From SAR86 cluster bacterium SAR86E (lineage in GTDB: Bacteria; Pseudomonadota; Gammaproteobacteria; Magnimaribacterales; D2472), in contig AMWX01000002.1 of assembly GCA_000307935.1 (NCBI GenBank), positions 124,001 to 188,000 on the forward strand: DNA of 64,000 bases, in the 5' to 3' direction. The position numbers were made by a program, and so were the translations under genes. The notes beneath the pieces are model-generated. The model saw only the letters and a list, made by a program, of their open reading frames with translations. It did not search any database and was not told where the DNA came from. Shown here one piece after another: positions 52,566-61,392 of this stretch (within the stretch, counting starts at the first letter, position 1; every line of letters begins with the position of its first letter).

Positions 52566-53261
52566 ATGCAGCAATTTTTATCTTCTATTAGTTTTTGCTT
52601 AAAGAACATTGGATACTTGTTTATCTTATGTCTCCCGGTCATGACTCTTGAAATTGCCTTGGTTAGCCTAATAGCTTCTTTAAATATTGAATCAAGCTCT
52701 GATACTGCTGCGCTAGAAGCAATTGGTGAAATATCTACTCAAGTATTCCTTTTGGTGCTCGCATCCCTTATTCTTTCGGTTGCTTTAAGCGGCGGTTGCA
52801 TGGCAGCCTTTCGTTCATTGTCTACTGACGGGCTGATGAGCCCATATCAAGCTCTTTTTTCTGGTTTGAAGAAATTTTTTCCGCTTCTTTGGTCTAATAT
52901 ATTGCATTCCATAGCATATGGACTTGGATTTTTGATGTTAATTCTGCCTGGATTTTATTTGTATGGCCGCCTCGGATTATTTCCATTATTTATAATGTTT
53001 GAAGACAAGAGCGTGATGGATTCTTTTGGAGAGTCATGGAATCTAACTGAAGAATTTGCAACAAAACTATTTACTCTGACTGCAATTTTTATGGGCATTC
53101 AGCTAAGTTTTGGATTTTTAGGAGGCATGATAGGCTTTGATGGAATGTTGTTGTTTTTAATTGCATCAACCGCAGTAAAATATGGAACATTAATGCCTTT
53201 ATTTTATTTATTTTTTAGCTTATATCAGTCTGTCAAAAATAAATCGCAATTAGGAAGCTAA
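52566..53261 (+). CDS. Polytopic membrane protein of unknown function
   Basis: A 231-residue membrane protein with about six hydrophobic segments (for example LFILCLPVMTLEIALVSLIASL, VFLLVLASLILSVALSGG, LGFLMLILPGFYLYGRLGLFPLFIMF). The pattern RLGLFPLFIMFEDKSVMDSFGESWNLT resembles the YciC/UPF0259-type helix-loop in which a membrane protein carries a 'SW.lt' motif. That similarity is weak. It follows tyrS by 35 bases and precedes the small kinase gene by 5 bases. Confidence 0.65.
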   Translation: MQQFLSSISFCLKNIGYLFILCLPVMTLEIALVSLIASLNIESSSDTAALEAIGEISTQVFLLVLASLILSVALSGGCMAAFRSLSTDGLMSPYQALFSGLKKFFPLLWSNILHSIAYGLGFLMLILPGFYLYGRLGLFPLFIMFEDKSVMDSFGESWNLTEEFATKLFTLTAIFMGIQLSFGFLGGMIGFDGMLLFLIASTAVKYGTLMPLFYLFFSLYQSVKNKSQLGS

Positions 53262-53266
53262 ACGAT

Positions 53267-53677
53267 ATGAAAATATTAGTAATGGGATTACCTGGCAGTG
53301 GAAAAACCTATCTTACTCAAAGGTTAGTGCCCTTGTTAGATGCTGCATGGTATAACGCTGACCAAGTAAGAAAGATGGCTAATGACTGGGATTTTTCTGA
53401 TGAAGGCAGAAAAAGACAATCTATGAGAATGAAAGCTTTTGCAGATTTTGAAAAATTGCATGGTAGATATGTTGTCTGTGACTTCGTATGCCCAACTAAA
53501 GAAACTCGAGAAAATTTTGATGCCGATCTTGTGATTTGGATGGACACTATCAAAGAAGGGAGATACGAGGATACTAATAAGCTTTTTCAGAATCCTGATA
53601 GGGTAGATTTTCACATTACTGAATGGAATGATCATAATCATGATGTCGTTGCTAAGGAGATTTTAAAAAATGTTTGA
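53267..53677 (+). CDS. Small P-loop kinase, adenylylsulfate-kinase-like
   Basis: A 136-residue P-loop protein. Walker A is VMGLPGSGKTYLTQRLVPLL at residues 4-23, followed by AWYNADQVRKMANDWDFSDEGRKRQSMRM. This matches the APS kinase layout (D-x-D-N-V-R, then D/FS..gR) with N-A-D in the substrate loop. VVCDFVCPTKETRENF is the typical third strand. It is shorter than CysC (about 200) and lacks several of its C-terminal elements, so the substrate may differ. It overlaps the nucleotidyltransferase gene by 8 bases. Confidence 0.75.
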   Translation: MKILVMGLPGSGKTYLTQRLVPLLDAAWYNADQVRKMANDWDFSDEGRKRQSMRMKAFADFEKLHGRYVVCDFVCPTKETRENFDADLVIWMDTIKEGRYEDTNKLFQNPDRVDFHITEWNDHNHDVVAKEILKNV

Positions 53678-54062
53678 TTGGAAAAAGCCAACAGTACAGA
53701 TGTTAGGTAGATGGCAACCTTGGCATGATGGACATCAAGCTTTATTTAAACGATGTATTGCAAAAACTGGTCAGGTAGCAATTCAGGTTCGAGATGTTCA
53801 GGGAGCATCTGGGGGAGATGGACAAGATGATAATCCTTTTAATTGGGATGAAGTTTGTCAAAATATCGAAGCAGGCCTTTTAAAAGATGGCTTTAAAAGA
53901 GGTCAAGAGTATGAAATTATGTTGGTGCCAAATATTGTAAATATTACTTACGGACGAGGTGTCGGATATACATTTGAAGAAGAAGTATTTGATACTTCGG
54001 TAACTGAGATTAGTGCAACTAAAATCCGGCAAAAACTCAGAGATGAAGGAAAGTTGAATTAA
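53670..54062 (+). CDS. Cytidylyltransferase-like nucleotidyltransferase
   Basis: A 130-residue nucleotidyltransferase of the HxGH superfamily. The N-terminal MLGRWQPWHDGHQALFKRCI is the GRxQPxHxGH motif used by NMN adenylyltransferases and related enzymes, and the C-terminal EISATKIRQKLRDEG is the ISxTxIR motif. The middle (VRDVQGASGGDGQDDNPFNWDE) matches the family's 'R...' loop. It forms an overlapping pair with a small APS-kinase-like gene. The pair implies activation of a phosphate- or sulfate-containing metabolite, but the substrate is unknown. Confidence 0.75.
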   Translation: MFDWKKPTVQMLGRWQPWHDGHQALFKRCIAKTGQVAIQVRDVQGASGGDGQDDNPFNWDEVCQNIEAGLLKDGFKRGQEYEIMLVPNIVNITYGRGVGYTFEEEVFDTSVTEISATKIRQKLRDEGKLN

Positions 54063-54097
54063 TTTATTGCTTGGTTTGCCAACATCAATGTTTAGTT

Positions 54098-54103
54098 TAT
54101 AAT
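54098..54103 (+). promoter_or_regulatory. Candidate tRNA-Ile promoter -10
   Basis: TATAAT lies 18 bases before the tRNA, with TTTGCC 17 bases upstream as a weak -35. No GC-rich discriminator is seen. No other gene upstream could easily supply transcription except the nucleotidyltransferase operon, which ends at 54062. Confidence 0.4.
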
Positions 54104-54121
54104 CGCTTTTCCCAATTTATT

Positions 54122-54199
<78 letters not shown>

Positions 54200-54204
54200 T
54201 TTTA

Positions 54205-56340
54205 CTAATAAATAATAGTTAATTCATCTAAGATATTATTGGCATTTTCAACTTTATCTAGGGTCCAAAGCAGATACCTCGAGTCAACAGATATGGTTCT
54301 AGCTTGAGGAATATATTTATAGTCAGCAATTATTGTTTCTATCATTCCGTCAAATGCAAGCCCTACAAGCTCAAAATTTGAATTGATCGTTGCTGAGCCT
54401 GAGTTTCCGTTTGTAATATCCAATGTTGATAAAAAGTTCACCGGCACTGAGCTCACAGGGCTAAAAAAATAATCTCCATAATCTCTTGCAGCAATCTTAT
54501 CTAATAAACTTTTTTTAACATTAAACGGATTAACTCCTGTATGTTTTTCAGTAATTCCCTCTAACGTGGTAAAAGGTTCGTAAAAGGCCCCATCCTTAAC
54601 GCTAACCCCCAATACATTCCCATAGGTTGCCCTCAGTGTTCCGTTAGCATCTGCATAAATTTCTTTATTTATAGATTTGTAATATTTTCTTAAAAGTTTT
54701 ATGAAGTTTGATTTTAAAAATTGTCTTCTTGCAGCTCGTTCTTCATACATTTTTTCATACTCTAATGACTCTTTATAAATACTTCTTACAAAAATGATTA
54801 ATGGATCATTCAAGGCATTCATTTGCTTGAGGTTCATATCTTTTAATTGCAATATGTCTACAGATGTTATGAATCTTGACGAGTAAATCTCTTCAACTTT
54901 TATTTTTGTTTTTTCAAACTCCTGATCTAAGTTTAACTTTTGGCTAAAAACAGGTCTTCGTAAATCTTTAGATAAGCTTTTATAGCTCTCAAGTCTATTT
55001 AGAAAAATAGCCTTATCTACATTGCTATCAAACGAATAGTCTAGGCGTTTAATGCTATTGCTTAATCTTTCTTGGTCGCGGTTTTGATATCCTTGCTTCC
55101 GCTTTTGATCAGGTTTTTCTCTTTCAGCTGCATTCCGATAGAGTCTTTGAGCTGTAGCGATTAAGGATGAGTTACCATAATATCTTCTTGCAAGATCTTC
55201 TTTCAGAGTTTTATTAATTAAGGCTAGCAACTCCTCGAGATAATCAGCCTCTTTATCACTTGCATTTTTTTTCACAAAACTCAAAAACTCATCCCACTTA
55301 GACTTTTCTGTTTTTAAAAGCTCAAAGTTTTTTGCACCATTTTTTTGGCCAGATATTTTTTTATAATAATTTTCAAAGCCACTTTTTCTACCTCTATATT
55401 TAAGTTTTGTACCATCTTTTTGACTTGTGTTTTTATCAATTAATTTAATACCCTGATTTAAAAATTTAATTGATTCTTGAAAGCCAATATTAAGGTCATA
55501 CTGAATTTCATTAAATGTTAGCAGTCTATTTGTTCGCCCTGGATATCCAAGAACCATAACAAAATCACCATCTCTTACACCTTTTGCAGATATTTCTAAA
55601 AAGGAATTAGACGAATAAGGAATATTTTCTTTGCTAAATTCATTGCTTGATCCATCTTTCCCAACATACGCTCTTAATAGAGCAAAATCACCTGTATGAC
55701 GAGGATACATCCAATTATCCACTTCCCCACCATACTCTCCTACATAAGCCGGAGGAGCATATACCAATCGCACGTCTTTAATCTTGAATAATTTTTCTAA
55801 TTTATAGACTTCTCCACTAAAAAATGTTCTTACCCTGCATTCAATTTCTTCAGAAGTTTCACATTGCTTAATAATGCGCTTCTTATTATTTTCTATTAAT
55901 TTTGATCGCTTCAGGCTTTCTGTATCATCGGTAATACCAATTAAGACTTGGTTCGTAATTTCTGTGCTTTCAGTTGTGATGTAGACGCGGGCACCTGGCG
56001 CTGATCTTTTTTCTTCATCCTTTGATCTTGCTAGAAAACCAGTTTCAAAAAGGTTTTCATTGCTAGAAGAATTGTACTGAAGGAACGAGCTCTCTATACA
56101 GTGATAATTAGTTGCAATAAGGCCTTCAGGAGAAATAAATGCAGCAGAGCATCCGCCCAAACTAACTATCGCACTCATTGGATGCTCAAAAAGATTGCTC
56201 AGATTAGCGACATCTTTAGTAAAGCCAGATTTTTTAAGTTCGGTTTCTAATTTCGGAAGTTCATATGGCTCCCACATGCCCTCATCAGCATTTAAATGAA
56301 AATTTGTCATGAGCAAAAATAGGAATATATGTTTCTTCAT
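54205..56340 (-). CDS. S46-family dipeptidyl-peptidase (DPP7/DPP11-like)
   Basis: A 711-residue exported serine exopeptidase that removes dipeptides from peptide N-termini. It has a signal peptide (MKKHIFLFLLMTNFHLNA), LGGCSAAFISPEGLIATNYHCIES with the catalytic His, GGEVDNWMYPRHTGDF with the catalytic Asp, and LDITNGNSGSATINSNFELVGLAFDG with the catalytic Ser, typical of S46. Such enzymes process peptides in the periplasm. Its position beside a prolyl oligopeptidase suggests a peptide-degradation locus. Confidence 0.93.
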   Translation of the reverse strand: MKKHIFLFLLMTNFHLNADEGMWEPYELPKLETELKKSGFTKDVANLSNLFEHPMSAIVSLGGCSAAFISPEGLIATNYHCIESSFLQYNSSSNENLFETGFLARSKDEEKRSAPGARVYITTESTEITNQVLIGITDDTESLKRSKLIENNKKRIIKQCETSEEIECRVRTFFSGEVYKLEKLFKIKDVRLVYAPPAYVGEYGGEVDNWMYPRHTGDFALLRAYVGKDGSSNEFSKENIPYSSNSFLEISAKGVRDGDFVMVLGYPGRTNRLLTFNEIQYDLNIGFQESIKFLNQGIKLIDKNTSQKDGTKLKYRGRKSGFENYYKKISGQKNGAKNFELLKTEKSKWDEFLSFVKKNASDKEADYLEELLALINKTLKEDLARRYYGNSSLIATAQRLYRNAAEREKPDQKRKQGYQNRDQERLSNSIKRLDYSFDSNVDKAIFLNRLESYKSLSKDLRRPVFSQKLNLDQEFEKTKIKVEEIYSSRFITSVDILQLKDMNLKQMNALNDPLIIFVRSIYKESLEYEKMYEERAARRQFLKSNFIKLLRKYYKSINKEIYADANGTLRATYGNVLGVSVKDGAFYEPFTTLEGITEKHTGVNPFNVKKSLLDKIAARDYGDYFFSPVSSVPVNFLSTLDITNGNSGSATINSNFELVGLAFDGMIETIIADYKYIPQARTISVDSRYLLWTLDKVENANNILDELTIIY

Positions 56341-56404
56341 AGTTGATAATTTTTGTTTAAAAAGCTCACCACCATATCACATGAGACTTTTTTGATATTT
56401 GCTT

Positions 56405-58525
56405 CTATTTTATAAAGCTCATAGCAGCTCCATAAATATCTGCAATTTCCGAAATCTGTTTGTTTCTTGGCTTGCCTGCACCGTGCCCAGCTCTTGTCTC
56501 TACTCTCAGCATGATTGGGTTTTCACAGCCTTGAAGATTTTGAAGTCTTGCTGCAAATTTATAAGAGTGTGATGGAACAACCCTGTCATCTCTATCAGAT
56601 GTCGTAATGAGGGTAGGAGGATAACAAACTCCATCTTGAATATTATGATAAGGAGAATAAGAGTATAAATTTTGAAAGTCTTCTAAATTTTCAGGTGATC
56701 CATAATCTGATTCCCATCCCCATCCGATAGTAAATTTATTAAAACGAAGCATATCCATTACACCAACCTGAGGAATTGCAAATCCAAATAAATTTGGATT
56801 TTGCAGCATTACAGCGCCTACTAACAACCCTCCATTAGAGCCTCCTTGTATAGCAGTTGAATGAGGAGAACCAATTTTTTTACTATGCAAAAATTTTGCT
56901 GCATAGGCAAAATCATCAAAAACATTTTGCTTATTAAGGAGCATGCCTTGTTCGTGCCAATTTTTTCCATACTCAGAACCTCCTCTTAAATTTGCCAATG
57001 CAAAGACACCACCTTGGTTCATCCAGGCAAGAAATCTTTTTGAAAATCTTGGAACCAGTGAGATGCTAAATCCTCCATAACCATAAAGTAATACTGGTGT
57101 ATCTGATGTTAAGGCAAGACCTTTTTTATGTGACACATGTAAAGGAATGAGAGTTCCATCTTTTGATGGATAAAAAACCATATCAGAAACATAGTTTTCA
57201 GATTTGAAGTTTTCCAGTTTTTCTTCCCAATATAGCTCTTGAGCATTATTTAAAAGATTCAGCTTATATATTTGTGATGGTTGTTTAAAGTTAGTGAAGC
57301 TATAAAAAACTTCAACATCATCCTTTTTGCCACTCAAGCCAGAAATAGTTCCAGGCAAAATTGTTTGAAGTGAACCATTTTCAATTCCTTCCTCGGAAAA
57401 ATATTTGATATTTGAAAAAGTATCTTCAAGATAATGAACAATTAATTTTTGATTGATCATATCTACATCTCTTATAGGAAGATCACTCTCTGAGATGATA
57501 TCTTTAAAGCCTGCATTCAAATCACCAAAATCTAGACGAACGACTTTGCCATTTGGCGCATTTTCATTAGTTAAAAACCACAAACTCTCATTTTTGCTAT
57601 CAATAAAGGTATAACTTGCTTTAAAGTTCTCAATAATTGGTGTAAATGACTCATCATATCTTCCTATAGAAACTAAATTTCTTTCATCTGTTCCCTTTGT
57701 GGTATATAAAATTTTAAATTGACCATCATCTGAGACTGAGATGGACCATGATAAAAGTGGGTCCTCTTTGTTTTCAATTATCACTCTGTCCATTGACTGT
57801 TCGGTACCTAAAGCATGATACATAATTGCGGGATGGGTATTTACATCACTAAGCTCCTCTCCGTTTGGTATAGGATACTTTCTATAAAAAAATCCCTTAG
57901 AATCTGGCGACCATTCAGCTCCTGAAAATTTAGACCAACTCAACTCATCAGCCATTATTTGACCATTTTCAATGTCCATTATTCTCCATGTTCGCCAATC
58001 TGAACCCCCATCTGATTGAGCAAAAGCGAGCCATTTGCTGTCTGGACTTACACTTGCAGATGCCAGAGCGATCGTTCCATCACTTGAAAATTGATTTGGG
58101 TCTATAAGAACTCTTTCTATGCATGAATCACAATCTTTAACCATTAATTTATTTTGCTGTAATTTTCCAGTATTGAAGTAATAAAAAGTTTTGCCCTGTA
58201 CTTTATATGGGGTACTTAAATACTCACTGGTCCAGATAGACTCTAAATTTTTTTTGATGCTTGTTTGATATTTATTTTGAGTAAACTGTTTGGAAAAATC
58301 ATTTTGCTCATTAACCCATTCTTTGACTGCATCATTTGTAAAATCTTCTAACCATCGATAGGGATCGCTTACTTTTTGTCCATGATACTCATCAAAATGG
58401 TCAATACTTTTTGTTTTAGGCACGCTAATTTCTTGACTGCATCCAGCAAGAATACAAAAGCTACAAATATATATTAGCCAACTTTTTAGATCTGAAGATA
58501 GAGAATTTAGTAGAAAGTATTTCAT
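56405..58525 (-). CDS. Prolyl oligopeptidase-type S9A peptidase, probable lipoprotein
   Basis: A 706-residue S9A peptidase. The N-terminus has a hydrophobic segment ending in a lipobox (ILAGCSQ), so it is probably a lipoprotein. The propeller domain follows (DPYRWLEDFTNDAVKEWVNEQN, the typical POP start), then the alpha/beta hydrolase domain with LLYGYGGF, the nucleophile GGSNGGLLVGAV, DDRVVPSHSYKFAARLQ (Asp) and RAGHGAGKP (His). It cleaves after proline in short peptides. It lies 64 bases upstream of the S46 gene and diverges from the thiamine operon. Confidence 0.94.
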   Translation of the reverse strand: MKYFLLNSLSSDLKSWLIYICSFCILAGCSQEISVPKTKSIDHFDEYHGQKVSDPYRWLEDFTNDAVKEWVNEQNDFSKQFTQNKYQTSIKKNLESIWTSEYLSTPYKVQGKTFYYFNTGKLQQNKLMVKDCDSCIERVLIDPNQFSSDGTIALASASVSPDSKWLAFAQSDGGSDWRTWRIMDIENGQIMADELSWSKFSGAEWSPDSKGFFYRKYPIPNGEELSDVNTHPAIMYHALGTEQSMDRVIIENKEDPLLSWSISVSDDGQFKILYTTKGTDERNLVSIGRYDESFTPIIENFKASYTFIDSKNESLWFLTNENAPNGKVVRLDFGDLNAGFKDIISESDLPIRDVDMINQKLIVHYLEDTFSNIKYFSEEGIENGSLQTILPGTISGLSGKKDDVEVFYSFTNFKQPSQIYKLNLLNNAQELYWEEKLENFKSENYVSDMVFYPSKDGTLIPLHVSHKKGLALTSDTPVLLYGYGGFSISLVPRFSKRFLAWMNQGGVFALANLRGGSEYGKNWHEQGMLLNKQNVFDDFAYAAKFLHSKKIGSPHSTAIQGGSNGGLLVGAVMLQNPNLFGFAIPQVGVMDMLRFNKFTIGWGWESDYGSPENLEDFQNLYSYSPYHNIQDGVCYPPTLITTSDRDDRVVPSHSYKFAARLQNLQGCENPIMLRVETRAGHGAGKPRNKQISEIADIYGAAMSFIK

Positions 58526-58604
58526 ATATACCAGTATATAAGAGATATAAAACTCTTTAAAAATATAAATGGTTTTTGCTATAGATTTTTTTATATGAAT
58601 TCAA

Positions 58605-58610
58605 TATGAT
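58605..58610 (+). promoter_or_regulatory. Candidate -10 of the thiamine operon
   Basis: TATGAT, with a predicted start near 58617, only 3 bases before the aptamer P1 helix. The upstream 60 bases are AT-rich, and no convincing -35 was found. Confidence 0.35.
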
Positions 58611-58619
58611 CAAGCTTAA

Positions 58620-58702
58620 ATGCAAAGGGGTGGCAAAAAGCCTGAGACCTCATTCGGAACTCTTTGAACCTGATCCATACAATAGTGGCGGAGGAATTGC
58701 AT
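58620..58702 (+). promoter_or_regulatory. TPP (thiamine pyrophosphate) riboswitch
   Basis: The conserved THI-element core is present: AAAGGGGTGGC, CCTGAGA, CTCTTTGAACCTGATC and GTGGCGGAGGA. P1 is ATGCAA (58620-58625) with TTGCAT (58697-58702). P2 is AAAGGG with CTCTTT. P3 is GGC/GCC. P4/P5 is CCAT with GTGG. The usual expression platform is absent: GGAGG (58690-58694) inside the aptamer is the Shine-Dalgarno of the TonB receptor gene, and the 3' arm of P1 includes its ATG (58701). TPP binding should close P1 and block initiation directly. Confidence 0.93.
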
Positions 58703-60806
58703 GCACATCAATAAAAAAAAATATATTTCTTTTTTCATCATCCTATTTAGTTGTAATTTATTAACTCAGGATTTTGAGGAAGTAATTGTAAAAGGCAGCT
58801 GGCGAGAAACGAAAGTGCTTGATAAGGATTCAAGCATAGTGATTTTAAATAAAAAAATACTTAAGTCTCAGCCCATCAAGCATTTCGAAAATATTTCTTA
58901 TTTAGTTCCTAATCTCAATTTTGCTGCAAGTGACTCTAGAGCAAGGTATTTTCAAATTAGGGGGATCGGAGAAAGATCTGGGTATGAAAGAACTCCAAAT
59001 TCAGCAGTGGGATTTTTGATTGATGATATTGATTACTCAGGTCAGGGAGGTATAGCAACTACATTTGATATTGATCAAATTGAGGTCCATAGAGGTCCAC
59101 AAGGATCAAGAGTGGGTTCTAACGCGCTCGCTGGCCTAATTTATATAAAAACAAAAGAACCAACTAAAAAATTTGAAAGAATCAGTGAAATAACCTCAGG
59201 AAGTTTTGGCACCTTAAATGCAGGATTTGTAATTGGGGGTCCGGCTCAATTTAGTGAAAACATAACCTATAGATTAACTTTAAGAGAGGATTACTCTGAT
59301 GGATTTAGAAAGAACTTATTTTTAGGAAAATCTGATACGTCTAAAAAAGATGAGAGCACTTATCGGTTTAAGATGAATTGGGATTCTGGGTTTGAAACGA
59401 AATTCAAATTTCTTATTACACAGATAGACTTAAATGATCCTGCAGATATATGGACAATAGACGGAAGCTTAAATACGCTTTCAGATAGACCGGGTTTAGA
59501 TACTCAAAAAACTAACGCATATGGAGTTCGAATCTTTCATCAGTTTGATGGATTTGAGCTGCAAAGCTTAAGCAGCATGACCGATACAAATGTTGAAATT
59601 AGCTATGATGCCGATTGGGGAAATTCCAGTTCACATGCCCCATTTATATACGATTATTTTTCTCAAACTCTTAGAGAAAGAGAGACTTTGAGTCAAGAAT
59701 TTAGAATAGTATCTGATATAGCTAATTTTAAGGATAATCAGAATAAAGAATGGGTTATTGGAATTAGTTATTTTGAAGTTAATGAAGCTAATCTCAAAAA
59801 TGATGATGGGTTGTATGGAGATCCGTCTGATCCATTTGGTCCCTATGCTAGTAATTCACAATTTTCTAGTAAATTTTCTTCTGACAATTTCTCAGTATTT
59901 GGAAATTTAGATTATTTTTTTGATGATTCTCTTAAGCTTTCCATAGGAGCTCGATGGGAAAATTATGAATCAGAGTATTCTGATTCGCTAGGAGAGTTAT
60001 TCAGACCCTCTGATCAAATGTCAGGAGGAAAAATCTCTATTAACAAAAATTTTAGTACTGATTCTAATATTTTTATAAGTGTTGCAAGGGGATTCAATCA
60101 AGGTGGTTTTAATCTGAATTTAGGTCTTACTCCTGACTCTAATAATAGTAATTTATATTATGATCCAGAATTTTTGACAAACTATGAAGCTGGCTTTAAT
60201 TCTAAAATATTTAATGCAAGGATGAATATTGCTGCTAACATTTTTTATTCTGATAGAGAGGATCAACAAGTTCTTATATCGACTCAAGTTGATCCAGCAG
60301 ATCCAAATACCTTTTCATTTTTAACACAGAATGCTGCCGAGGGAACAAATAAAGGATTAGAAATTAATATTGATATGATTGCTGCAGAATCTATTGATTT
60401 TTTTGCGAGGTTTGGCTTGCTAAAAACTGAAATCAATAATTGGGCATCTAGACCTGATCTTAACGGAAGGGCGCAAGCGCATGCTCCTGAAAAGAGCTAT
60501 GCATTTGGATTAAATTGGTCCATAACAGGCAGAGGATCTTTGTCATTGGCTATAACAGGTAAAAGCCGCTTTTATTATTCTGACTCTCATAATAATCAAT
60601 CAGATTCTTACTCTCTAACAAATGTACACTATGATTATGCTTTTGGACGCTGGACATATTCTATATGGGCTAGAAATATTCTAGATAAATATTATTCTAC
60701 AAGAGGATTTTATTTTGGAAATGAGGCACCTGACTTTAAAGATAAGTTATACGAGCGTCACGGTGATCCCAGACATATTGGGTTTACTCTGAGATATGAT
60801 TTCTAA
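58701..60806 (+). CDS. TonB-dependent outer-membrane receptor, TPP-riboswitch controlled (probable thiamine receptor)
   Basis: A 701-residue TonB-dependent receptor. The N-terminus is a signal peptide (KKKYISFFIILFSCNLL), then EEVIVKG (TonB-box/plug start). The plug domain has the motif FQIRGIGERSGYERTPNSAV and IDQIEVHRGPQGSRVGSNALAGLIYIKT, and a beta-barrel follows. It ends with RHIGFTLRYDF, a terminal Phe for barrel assembly. The riboswitch and the downstream PnuT and kinase genes make thiamine the likely ligand; this is inference, since the barrel itself gives no ligand information. The start codon is in the riboswitch P1 helix. It overlaps pnuT by 11 bases. Confidence 0.92.
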   Translation: MHINKKKYISFFIILFSCNLLTQDFEEVIVKGSWRETKVLDKDSSIVILNKKILKSQPIKHFENISYLVPNLNFAASDSRARYFQIRGIGERSGYERTPNSAVGFLIDDIDYSGQGGIATTFDIDQIEVHRGPQGSRVGSNALAGLIYIKTKEPTKKFERISEITSGSFGTLNAGFVIGGPAQFSENITYRLTLREDYSDGFRKNLFLGKSDTSKKDESTYRFKMNWDSGFETKFKFLITQIDLNDPADIWTIDGSLNTLSDRPGLDTQKTNAYGVRIFHQFDGFELQSLSSMTDTNVEISYDADWGNSSSHAPFIYDYFSQTLRERETLSQEFRIVSDIANFKDNQNKEWVIGISYFEVNEANLKNDDGLYGDPSDPFGPYASNSQFSSKFSSDNFSVFGNLDYFFDDSLKLSIGARWENYESEYSDSLGELFRPSDQMSGGKISINKNFSTDSNIFISVARGFNQGGFNLNLGLTPDSNNSNLYYDPEFLTNYEAGFNSKIFNARMNIAANIFYSDREDQQVLISTQVDPADPNTFSFLTQNAAEGTNKGLEINIDMIAAESIDFFARFGLLKTEINNWASRPDLNGRAQAHAPEKSYAFGLNWSITGRGSLSLAITGKSRFYYSDSHNNQSDSYSLTNVHYDYAFGRWTYSIWARNILDKYYSTRGFYFGNEAPDFKDKLYERHGDPRHIGFTLRYDF

Positions 60807-61392
60807 TTACATTGCTGAGAATTGGTTTGAAATAACAGCAGTTATTTTCGCAATTTTATATCTTGTTTTAGCAGTTAAACAAAATATTCTATGTTGGATT
60901 TGTGGAATTATTAGCTCCATTCTATATTTTTTTATTTTACGATCAGTTGATTTATATATGGAGGCATATCTTCAGATTTTTTATGTCTTTATGGGATTTT
61001 ATGGCTGGAATCAATGGAAAATAGGAGTGAGTGGCTCAGGATCATTTTTGGTAAATACTTGGAATAAATCTCAGCATTTTTATGCAATTTCTATGATCTT
61101 TATACTCTCATACATATCGGCAATCTTGCTAAGAACATTTACTGATGCTGCACTGCCATTTTTTGATGCTTTAGTCACTTGGGGGTCGGTAGTGGCAACC
61201 TATATGGTTGCAAAAAAGTTACTGGAAAATTGGATTTATTGGCTTGTTATTGATTCAATCTCAATATTACTATTTATCTCTAGAGACCTTTTGCCAACAG
61301 CGCTTCTATTTGGGATCTATATAATAATAATAATTTTTGGTTATCTTGCATGGAGTAAAAAACTCAGAGAGAATAATGCAGTCCCCATCTGA
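60796..61392 (+). CDS. pnuT: PnuC-family transporter, probable thiamine transporter PnuT
   Basis: A 198-residue PnuC-family facilitator with about seven hydrophobic helices: AVIFAILYLVLAVKQNILCWICGIISSILYFFILR, then LYMEAYLQIFYVFMGFYGWNQW, a family-typical region. PnuC carries nicotinamide riboside and PnuT carries thiamine. The riboswitch upstream and the kinase downstream favour PnuT. PnuT-type diffusion works by metabolic trapping, so the kinase that follows is the expected partner. It overlaps the receptor by 11 bases and the kinase by 17. Confidence 0.88.
   Translation: MISNYIAENWFEITAVIFAILYLVLAVKQNILCWICGIISSILYFFILRSVDLYMEAYLQIFYVFMGFYGWNQWKIGVSGSGSFLVNTWNKSQHFYAISMIFILSYISAILLRTFTDAALPFFDALVTWGSVVATYMVAKKLLENWIYWLVIDSISILLFISRDLLPTALLFGIYIIIIIFGYLAWSKKLRENNAVPI

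Noticed and set aside
59520-59540. GTTCGAATC resembling a tRNA T-loop
   Set aside because: It is within the TonB receptor coding sequence and no cloverleaf can be built around it.
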